Of a stretch of 11,140 bases of DNA, positions 5,354-11,140 are shown piece by piece (positions within the stretch are counted from its first letter, which is position 1; every line of letters starts with the position of its first letter). Source of the DNA: Acetobacteraceae bacterium. GTDB lineage: Bacteria; Pseudomonadota; Alphaproteobacteria; Acetobacterales; Acetobacteraceae. Position numbers and translations under genes: made by a program. The stretch lies in assembly GCA_030039695.1 (NCBI GenBank), contig JASHVB010000525.1:1-11140 (forward strand). The letters are read 5' to 3'. Below the pieces are notes generated by a model, which was not told the origin of the DNA, did not search any database, and worked only from the letters and a program-made list of their open reading frames with translations.

Positions 5354-7006
5354 ATGCCGTTGACTGTCATCCAGTACGCGCTTACGCGGCTGCGCGCCAT
5401 CGGCGTGAGCGACGTGTTCGGCGTCCCAGGCGACTTTTCGTTTCCGGTCACCGACGCAATCTGCGCCTCGCCGGATATACGCTGGATCGGTTGCTGCAAC
5501 GAGCTCAACGCCGCCTATGCAGCAGAGGGTTATGCGCGGATTAGAGGCGTCGGTGCGCTCTGTACCACCTATGGCGTCGGCGAGCTAAGCGCACTGGCTG
5601 GTGTCGCCGGTGCCTGTGCCGAGTATCTTCCGGTGTTTCACCTCGTGGGGGCTCCGGGGATCGCGCTGCAGGCGAGCCGGGCTCCGATGCACCACACACT
5701 AGGCGACGGCGAATACGGCCTGTTCCGCCGGATGAGTGAGCCAGTGGTGTGCGCCCACGCCGTGATGACGCCCCACAACGTCGCGCACGAGACCGAACGT
5801 CTGATCGCCGAGGCGCTGTATAACCGCCGTCCTGTTTACATGGCCTTTCCCGCTGATCTGGCGAACCGCCCGGTGGTAAGCGAGGCTGCGCCCATCCCCG
5901 AGCCCGGTAGCGATCCGAGTACGCTGGAAGCGGCGGTCGAGGCGATCCTTGAAGCGTTGACCGCGGCGCGCACGGCATGCCTGCTGCCGGGTGTCCTGGT
6001 CGCACGCGCCGGGCTGCGGGAGACGATGCAGAAAGTGGTCGATGCCTCCGGCCTGCCGGTCGCCACGATGTTCATGGGCAAGTCACTGCTTGATGAGCAG
6101 CAGCCAGCCTATGTCGGCATGTACGATGGCGCGCTGATGAACCCCGACGTACGCGACTATGTCGAGGGCTGCGATTTGGTCATCGCCGTCGGGGAGCGGA
6201 TTACCGACTTCAACACTGGCGCCTTCACCGCCAAAGTGGACTGGGGCAAAGCCGTCGCTATTCATCTACACGAAACACGTGTGGGCAACCGGAACTTCCC
6301 GCACCTGGAGATGGCCGACGTGCTCGCGGCCTTGATTCGGCGACTTACGCCGCGCGCACCAGTGCCGCATCCCCGTCCGCACTCACTTGGCCCGATCGAG
6401 GGCAGAGGCGATGCACCGATCACCGCGGCCGCTTTGTATCCGCGCTGGGAGGCGTTCCTGCGGCCGGGCGACATCGTGATCGCGGAAACCGGGACAGTCT
6501 CGATGGGGCTTGGCTTCGCACACCTGCCCTCAAACGTGAGTTTCTACAATCAGACACTGTGGGGCTCCATCGGCTGGGCTACGCCGGCCGCGCTCGGAGC
6601 AGCGGTGGCAGCTCCAGGGCGGCGCATCGTGCTGTTCACCGGTGAAGGTTCCCACCAGATGACGGTCCAGGACCTCGGGCAGTTCGCCCGTCTGGGCCTG
6701 AAGCCGGTCGTGTTCGTGCTCAACAACAATGGCTATCTGATCGAGCGTCTGCTCTGCCGTGATCCCGAGATTGCTTACAACGAAGTCGCGCAGTGGCGCT
6801 ACGCGGACCTGCCGCACGTGCTGGGCTGCGACGGCTGGCTTAGCGCTCGCGTCACGACGTGTGAAGCGTTGGATAGCGCGCTCGCCGCAGCCTCGGCCGC
6901 CGAGACTGGCGTCTACATCGAAGTCGTCACTGGCAAGTACGAGGCGTCGCCGCTGGCCCGCAGGCTTCACGAAAGCGTCGCAACGTTATATGGGCACGCC
7001 AAGTAA
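5354..7006 (+). CDS. Thiamine-diphosphate 2-keto acid decarboxylase (pyruvate/indolepyruvate decarboxylase family)
   Basis: 550 residues. Non-oxidative decarboxylation of a 2-keto acid to an aldehyde plus CO2, with thiamine diphosphate and Mg2+, in the cytoplasm. Residues that define the pyruvate decarboxylase family in Zymomonas occur at matching places: VPGDFSFP with Asp27, CNELNAAYAAEGYAR with Glu50 (activates thiamine), PMHHTLGDG with His113/His114, and NNNGYLIERLL with Glu464 (equivalent of Glu473). The HH pair and this Glu separate it from acetolactate synthases and benzoylformate decarboxylases. The diphosphate/Mg motif reads GEGSHQMTVQDLGQ (430-443), so the usual Asp of GDG is Glu431, and ends at Asn457-Asn459. 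A middle domain lies at about 190-340. The start at 5354 has a good ribosome binding site, 51 bp after the protease stop. Substrate could be pyruvate, phenylpyruvate, indolepyruvate or a branched keto acid; the sequence does not decide. Confidence 0.9.
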   Translation: MPLTVIQYALTRLRAIGVSDVFGVPGDFSFPVTDAICASPDIRWIGCCNELNAAYAAEGYARIRGVGALCTTYGVGELSALAGVAGACAEYLPVFHLVGAPGIALQASRAPMHHTLGDGEYGLFRRMSEPVVCAHAVMTPHNVAHETERLIAEALYNRRPVYMAFPADLANRPVVSEAAPIPEPGSDPSTLEAAVEAILEALTAARTACLLPGVLVARAGLRETMQKVVDASGLPVATMFMGKSLLDEQQPAYVGMYDGALMNPDVRDYVEGCDLVIAVGERITDFNTGAFTAKVDWGKAVAIHLHETRVGNRNFPHLEMADVLAALIRRLTPRAPVPHPRPHSLGPIEGRGDAPITAAALYPRWEAFLRPGDIVIAETGTVSMGLGFAHLPSNVSFYNQTLWGSIGWATPAALGAAVAAPGRRIVLFTGEGSHQMTVQDLGQFARLGLKPVVFVLNNNGYLIERLLCRDPEIAYNEVAQWRYADLPHVLGCDGWLSARVTTCEALDSALAAASAAETGVYIEVVTGKYEASPLARRLHESVATLYGHAK

Positions 7007-7046
7007 CGCGTCTCCACCCTTCAACCATTGTCAGATGTGAGCCGAA

Positions 7047-7062
7047 GAGCGGCGCGCCGCTC
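7047..7062. repeat. Perfect 16-bp palindrome in the convergent gap
   Basis: gagcggcgcgccgctc is its own reverse complement and lies 40 bp after the decarboxylase stop codon. As RNA it could fold into a 6-bp stem with a CGCG loop on either strand, but no T tract follows in either direction. The rest of the 7007-7291 gap between the convergent genes shows no recognisable gene. Confidence 0.5.
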
Positions 7063-7291
7063 ACCGCAAGGAGACTGTGCTGGTCTCATGTTCGCCCGTG
7101 GCTTGTGTAGGCGCCCGGATGCGGTGCAACGGACCCGGACACGTCGTCCCTGGAACTGGCCGATACCGGGCTTTTGCTGCTGCGGGAACGCAGTGGCTTC
7201 GTTCAATCCCGAGGGGGCACGAGTACCGGACGAGACACCATGCTTGCGCTAGATTCCGCGTCAGACACTCACACACACCGCGCAAGGCCGT

Positions 7292-8731
7292 TCACGGAAG
7301 CGGCGTCGCCATGAACCGCCCTTCAGGATCGAAGCGACGTTTCGCATTGCGGAGGCGTACTGCATTGCCACCATAGGCTGCCGCGATCTGGGCATGTTCG
7401 TGTGGCCCGAGCAGATTGGGATACCCGCCGGGCAGTGCATAGGGCGCGAGTGCCTGAGAGACGTCGTGCGCCCAACGCCGGTGTTGGGCATCGACCTCCT
7501 GTCCCGGACCATCGACACCACCCTCCCACGCGGCGACGATTGACACCAGGAGATGCTTAGTCCGCAAGCCGAATGCCGTCGCCTGGGCTCGCACGCGCGA
7601 TGGTGCGCCGTGAAACGACTGCACCGCCACGACCGACAGGGGAGAGGTTCTCGGTAAGGCTGTGCCGTCCCCGATGCCGGCCAGAGTTATAGCAGCGGCG
7701 TGCGTCAGACCGGGTAGCCAGCGTGTTTGCTGCGCGTAGCGCCGGCCAGGCGGAGCGCTGGGCTCGAACAGACTAAATAGTGCACGACATGAGGTCGGGG
7801 CGATGCTGGATAGAAGCGGCGATCCGAGAGACGCAAGCTTTGCCATTACCGACATGCCATGCGCGATATCGCCGCTCCAACAGGGCGCCGCAACTACGGC
7901 CGGAGATCCATCGGCGCCACAGACGAACGCTACCGTGATAGCAAGCGCGTCGTCCGGCGACATGAGGATCTCGCCCACCGCATGTAGCACCTCTGGGACG
8001 TTCGACCAGGGGAACAAGATCTTTCCAGCCAGGACTTGTCCGACAGGGTGAAGACGGATGGTCATAGAGGTCACCACGCCAAAATTGCCGCCGCCGCCCC
8101 GAAGGGCCCAGAACAGTTCGGGATTTTGCGTATGGTCGGCCGTGAGGCATGTCCCATCGGCAAGTACGACGTCAGCGGCTAGCAGATTGTCCAACCCCAG
8201 GCCGTAGTGCGGGCTTAGAGGGCCATAGCCGCCGGCAAGCGTGAAGCCTGCCATGCCGATGGCCCCGATCGTGCCTGCCACGGCCGCGAGCCCGTGCGAC
8301 TCCACTGCCGCAAGTATGTCGTCGGCTGTTGATCCCCCTTGGACCGTTGCAGTTCGAGCTTGAGGATCAACCGCGACGTGGCGCATCGCTGAAAGATCTA
8401 TAACGATGCCATTGTCGGGCATTGATCGGCCTGCCCAGTCATAGCCGCCACTCCTAACTGACACCGATAGGCTGTGCTCGCGGGCTGTTCGGAGCGTAGC
8501 CTGCACGTCCGCGACCGAACCGCACCGTACGATTAGCGCGGGATAATGGTCGACCGCCCCATTCCAGACGCGCCGCGCTGCGTCGTATCCCGCGTCGTGC
8601 TGGGTGAGGAGCTGTCCGCTTAACACCGCCCTTAACTCCGCTGCCGCATTGGCATGAACTTCCTTGTGCTTTCGGCCCATCGAATTTGAGTGACCCGTTA
8701 GGCCAGGAGTGCGGTTGGAGGGAATTTCCAT
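7292..8731 (-). CDS. FAD-linked oxidase, berberine-bridge (BBE) / PCMH type, lacking the covalent flavin residues
   Basis: 479 residues. FAD-binding PCMH domain at about 60-230: YPALIVRCGSVADVQATL (63-80), SVRSGGYDWAGRS (91-103), GTIGAIGMAGFTLAGGYG (153-170), HYGLGLDNLLAADVVLADG (175-193) and ELFWALRGGGGNFGVVTS (205-222). The C-terminal BBE segment PGGYPNLLG plus RFDPEGRF ends the protein. Such enzymes oxidise alcohols, sugars or other small molecules with O2. Residue 97 is Tyr (codon tat) where the family has the flavin-linking His (GGH), and Ile155 sits where bicovalent members have Cys. FAD is thus probably bound non-covalently. The start at 8731 has only a weak upstream GTGGA; ATG 8680 (MGRKHK) is an alternative. 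It lies 85 bp after the channel gene on the same strand, so co-transcription is plausible. A decayed copy of its 3' end occurs at 533-729. Substrate unknown. Confidence 0.88.
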   Translation of the reverse strand: MEIPSNRTPGLTGHSNSMGRKHKEVHANAAAELRAVLSGQLLTQHDAGYDAARRVWNGAVDHYPALIVRCGSVADVQATLRTAREHSLSVSVRSGGYDWAGRSMPDNGIVIDLSAMRHVAVDPQARTATVQGGSTADDILAAVESHGLAAVAGTIGAIGMAGFTLAGGYGPLSPHYGLGLDNLLAADVVLADGTCLTADHTQNPELFWALRGGGGNFGVVTSMTIRLHPVGQVLAGKILFPWSNVPEVLHAVGEILMSPDDALAITVAFVCGADGSPAVVAAPCWSGDIAHGMSVMAKLASLGSPLLSSIAPTSCRALFSLFEPSAPPGRRYAQQTRWLPGLTHAAAITLAGIGDGTALPRTSPLSVVAVQSFHGAPSRVRAQATAFGLRTKHLLVSIVAAWEGGVDGPGQEVDAQHRRWAHDVSQALAPYALPGGYPNLLGPHEHAQIAAAYGGNAVRLRNAKRRFDPEGRFMATPLP

Positions 8732-8816
8732 CAGTACATTCCACGAGCGTTGCCTGCGACTGGTATATGAACCGGCGGGTTTCTGTCACTCCCCCGAACG
8801 TCAGTTCAAAAAGAAG

Positions 8817-10301
8817 TCAACCATTGAGGCGGCGAAGAAACTGGTGCAAGCGGGTGACCAACATATCTGGCTTCGGTAACTGCTCGTGTTCGTGCAACTG
8901 TGCTTCACAGCGTAACCAGTCCAGCCCTCGTCTCGCCTGAGCTTCAAGGCTTTTCTCCAGCGCGGGCTGCGTACGTATAGAAACTGAGAAGGCATTCTTG
9001 TCGAGTCTGTAGGCAGAAATCGGCGTCAGCGCTGTAGCGGTGGCCAAAGAAGCGGTACCGGTGATCAAGCCGATCATCCCGATACTGTCGCCAGGACTCG
9101 CGCGAAATAGCACTTGCCTGCCCGCGCCGCGCAACCGCCAAACCTCCACGGTTCCGGCTGCAAGCAGAAAGAGTGCGCCAATTGTCTCTCCCTCTTGGAA
9201 CAGCGTCTCGCCTGAAGTTCTGCTCGTTGCCACGAAATGTTCTATGAACAAGTGTTGTTCTTCGGGCGAGAGGGCGCCGAAAAGGTCTGAGCTGGCTATC
9301 AACTCGGTCAGGCTGGGCTTCGTGGCACTCGGCTGCGGCGCAACACCTCCGATGCCGAGCGCGATGCCAGCGTGCCGCAGGTGCCGCTGAACCTGCACAA
9401 GCATCTCGGTACGGGCTGATGGAATTTCATGAGAGGTCGGGACCACGAAACCAATCTCGTACGCGCTGCCGTCGCCTTGTAGTGCAACGCAATTTACGGT
9501 CGGAGCTGGATCGGGCAGGGGGAGACGGCATGCCAGCGCCGCGGCTTCGAGTGCTGCAATGCAGCTTCGAGCGTCAGCGGTGGCATCTGCGTGAACCGTG
9601 AGGGTCACGCTGCGTGTCGGTGTCGGTTCGCTACGATTCTCAAGGCGCGACTTGGCAATAACACTGTTGGGTACGATGGCGACGCTGTTTTCCAACGTGG
9701 CAATACGGGTCGAGCGCCAGCTGATCTGCAGCACGTGACCCTCGATGCCACCTTCTACCCAGAGTAGGTCGCCCGGCTTGTAGGCGTGTCCTAGACCGAC
9801 CGCAATGCCGGAAAACACATCCGACAAGGTGCTTTGAAGCGCGAGACCGAGAATGATGGCTACTGCGCCTGACGTTGCCAACAAGCCGCCGATCGGCACG
9901 TTAAGCACGAAATTGACGATTGCGAGCCCGGTCGTGACGTAGATCGCGCCAGCTAGCAGGTCCGACACGATTTGCGTCTCGCGTGGCCGATTTTCCAGTA
10001 TCACGAGCAGCCGGACGACGCCGACTGTCAGCCGCGCGCCCAGCATCCACCACCCCATGGCGAGCAATTGCGCCCATAGACGCTCTCCGGGCAGGCCTGC
10101 GTCAGTGTGCGGTTGGATAGGCGACCCGAGGGCGCGTTGCATTAGCCAGGTCAACCCTCCGAATGCTGTGGCACGAACGCACAGACGCAGCCATAGCGGG
10201 CGATGGCGATCCTTGCGCGCATCGATGCCAGTAGCAAGGAGCAGCACTGTCGCGGACGACAATAGCAGTATCGGCCCTGCCTCGGCCGGCAGCCCCGACA
10301 T
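8817..10301 (-). CDS. MscS-type channel fused to a cyclic-nucleotide-binding-like domain (bCNG family)
   Basis: 494 residues. Hydrophobic segments at about 8-25, 36-58 and 76-102, and a further pair at about 112-172 that forms the MscS pore: LLATSGAVAIILGLALQSTL (140-159), then DVFSGIAVGLGHAYKPGD (161-178). The beta domain follows with VEGGIEGHVLQISWRSTRI (182-200) and IVPNSVIAKS (209-218). After a cytoplasmic alpha/beta region (about 225-320), a cNMP-binding-like beta-roll covers about 335-455 (LFGALSPEEQHLF, LFQEGE, LFLLAAGTVEVWR). This order matches the bacterial cyclic nucleotide-gated channels of the MscS superfamily, in the inner membrane. The phosphate-binding cassette reads GDSIGMIGLITGTASLAT (404-421), with Met409 instead of the conserved Glu and Ser417/Leu418 in the Arg region, so ordinary cAMP/cGMP binding is doubtful. 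No strong ribosome binding site was seen at 10301. The AraC regulator lies 173 bp upstream. Confidence 0.9.
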   Translation of the reverse strand: MSGLPAEAGPILLLSSATVLLLATGIDARKDRHRPLWLRLCVRATAFGGLTWLMQRALGSPIQPHTDAGLPGERLWAQLLAMGWWMLGARLTVGVVRLLVILENRPRETQIVSDLLAGAIYVTTGLAIVNFVLNVPIGGLLATSGAVAIILGLALQSTLSDVFSGIAVGLGHAYKPGDLLWVEGGIEGHVLQISWRSTRIATLENSVAIVPNSVIAKSRLENRSEPTPTRSVTLTVHADATADARSCIAALEAAALACRLPLPDPAPTVNCVALQGDGSAYEIGFVVPTSHEIPSARTEMLVQVQRHLRHAGIALGIGGVAPQPSATKPSLTELIASSDLFGALSPEEQHLFIEHFVATSRTSGETLFQEGETIGALFLLAAGTVEVWRLRGAGRQVLFRASPGDSIGMIGLITGTASLATATALTPISAYRLDKNAFSVSIRTQPALEKSLEAQARRGLDWLRCEAQLHEHEQLPKPDMLVTRLHQFLRRLNG

Positions 10302-10334
10302 GGCTCAGCTCGGCTGCCGCGCACGGGAACATCT

Positions 10335-10346
10335 AGCCAATTGGCT
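10335..10346. promoter_or_regulatory. 12-bp perfect palindrome upstream of the channel gene
   Basis: agccaattggct is a perfect dyad 34-45 bp ahead of the channel start codon at 10301. Such a placing is compatible with an operator for a dimeric regulator; no partner can be named. A promoter in this leader is not clear from the sequence. Confidence 0.35.
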
Positions 10347-10360
10347 TAACCTGCAATTCT

Positions 10361-10381
10361 GCGGCGACACTGTGTCACCGC
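10361..10381. repeat. 10-bp inverted repeat (one mismatch) upstream of the channel gene
   Basis: gcggcgacac and gtgtcaccgc are inverted around a single t at 10371, with one mismatched pair. It lies in the 173-bp gap between the AraC stop and the channel start, 15 bp from the 12-bp palindrome. It could be an operator or, on the minus strand, a hairpin after the AraC gene; no T tract follows closely. Confidence 0.4.
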
Positions 10382-10474
10382 TTTGTTCTCAGCAAACATG
10401 TTGCTACCCGCGAGCAACGCAAGCGACGACAAGCTGCGATAACGGCGGTACTCTTGAGGTCCATGGCAAGGTCT

Positions 10475-11113
10475 CTATCGCCAAGATTCGACATTGGCTC
10501 GATCGACGAATCCGCCAGTGTGGTCGATAATGCGGTTAGCTTGGGTCGTACGTAAGCCTGGCCCACGTAGCTGGGCGCTATCTATCCCGATCGCGACAGA
10601 CGCTGGTCCATATTGCACGGCCGGAGATGCACGCCGGCGCCGCCAAGCCCCCGGCGTCTCGCGCGTGTGCTTGTGGAACACCCTCGAGAAGTGCGCCTGA
10701 TCAGCGAACCCGCATACAAGAGCAATGCCGCTCAGCGGCCGTTCGTCGTCGAGCAAGAGGGCCTTGGCGCGGTCTATGCGGCATGCCATCACATAGGTAT
10801 ATGGTGGTTGGCCGAACGTCCGTTTAAAAGCTCGGAAGAAGTGACCTATGCTTCGCCTTGCAATGCTGCTCAAGTCGATGACCCGGATGGTCTCGTCCAG
10901 ATGGCTCTCGATGTAGGCGCGCACGCGCTGCGCCTGCCAGCCCGCGAGTTCGCCAGGACCACTATTGGCCTTCGAAGCGACGGCGTGCCGTTGCAATTCT
11001 GAATTGAGCATCGTGGCCGCCTGGATGATGGAGGCATGAGCGGTATCACGGTCGCGTTCGAACTCGCTTTGAGCGACTTCAATGAGCGCCGCGACGTTGA
11101 CGATCACCTGCAT
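10475..11113 (-). CDS. AraC-family transcriptional regulator
   Basis: 212 residues from ATG 11113. The AraC DNA-binding domain covers about 62-160 with two helix-turn-helix units: VIDLSSIARRSIGHFFRAFK (78-97) and ISGIAL-type LSGIALVCGFADQAHFSRVF (127-146), followed by the family-typical ending TPGAWRRRR. The N-terminal part (about 1-45) is helical (ALIEVAQSEFERDRDTAHAS) and too short to be the cupin sensor domain of AraC itself, so the effector is unknown. A tail of about 50 residues after the second unit is unusual. No ribosome binding site is seen before 11113 and the frame stays open to the window edge at 11140, so the true start may lie outside. It could regulate itself or the channel and oxidase genes that follow on the same strand; that is inference from position only. 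Confidence 0.88.
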   Translation of the reverse strand: MQVIVNVAALIEVAQSEFERDRDTAHASIIQAATMLNSELQRHAVASKANSGPGELAGWQAQRVRAYIESHLDETIRVIDLSSIARRSIGHFFRAFKRTFGQPPYTYVMACRIDRAKALLLDDERPLSGIALVCGFADQAHFSRVFHKHTRETPGAWRRRRASPAVQYGPASVAIGIDSAQLRGPGLRTTQANRIIDHTGGFVDRANVESWR

Positions 11114-11140
11114 AGAGTGGTCGATACAGTCACATGGTCC

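Noticed and set aside
6530..6970. Minus-strand open frame of 146 codons opposite the decarboxylase
   Set aside because: It is antisense to the conserved thiamine-diphosphate domain and has no motif of its own.
1..11140. Search by eye for CRISPR repeats, tRNA genes, insertion sequences and attachment sites
   Set aside because: No regularly spaced repeats, cloverleaf-like sequences, transposase motifs or terminal inverted repeats with target duplications were seen.

Overview
The window is GC-rich and its genes are closely packed with G/C-rich third codon positions. Together with the gene content (an HtrA/DegP protease, an AraC regulator, and a signalling ATPase tail of a type common in Rhizobiales and Burkholderiales), this suggests a soil- or plant-associated alpha- or betaproteobacterium. 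The species cannot be named from the sequence alone. No tRNA, rRNA, CRISPR array, transposase or phage gene was seen.

Layout. At the left edge is the C-terminal end of a plus-strand TPR-type protein (2-178). A poorly coding stretch follows (179-920). It contains a decayed minus-strand copy of the 3' end of a berberine-bridge-type FAD oxidase gene (about 533-729, with similarity running on to about 495). A plus-strand series comes next: a haloalkane dehalogenase (921-1808), a small alpha/beta hydrolase whose nucleophilic serine is replaced by alanine (1855-2541), a second alpha/beta hydrolase with an Asp nucleophile (2565-3437), a 350-bp gap containing an inverted repeat, an exported HtrA/DegP-like serine protease (3788-5302), and a thiamine-diphosphate 2-keto acid decarboxylase of the pyruvate/indolepyruvate decarboxylase family (5354-7006).

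The right third lies on the minus strand and converges on this series. Read in its own direction it holds an AraC-family regulator (11113 to 10475, possibly starting beyond the edge), an MscS-type channel fused to a cyclic-nucleotide-binding-like domain (10301 to 8817), and a full-length FAD-linked oxidase (8731 to 7292). The 285-bp convergent gap (7007-7291) has a perfect 16-bp palindrome but no classic terminator.

How the genes may work together (inference). The three hydrolases and the decarboxylase look like an accessory catabolic or detoxification set. The dehalogenase would turn a haloalkane into an alcohol plus halide. The decarboxylase would turn a 2-keto acid into an aldehyde. The FAD oxidase could oxidise an alcohol or another small substrate. 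No substrate can be deduced. Dehalogenase and decarboxylase retain their key catalytic residues. By contrast, three proteins have lost hallmark residues: the small hydrolase (Ser to Ala), the FAD oxidase (flavin-linking His to Tyr, and no Cys) and the channel's ligand domain (Glu and Arg of the phosphate-binding cassette). The decayed oxidase copy and the intact gene lie in the same orientation and bracket the whole plus-strand block, which suggests the block was inserted or rearranged next to a duplicated oxidase locus.
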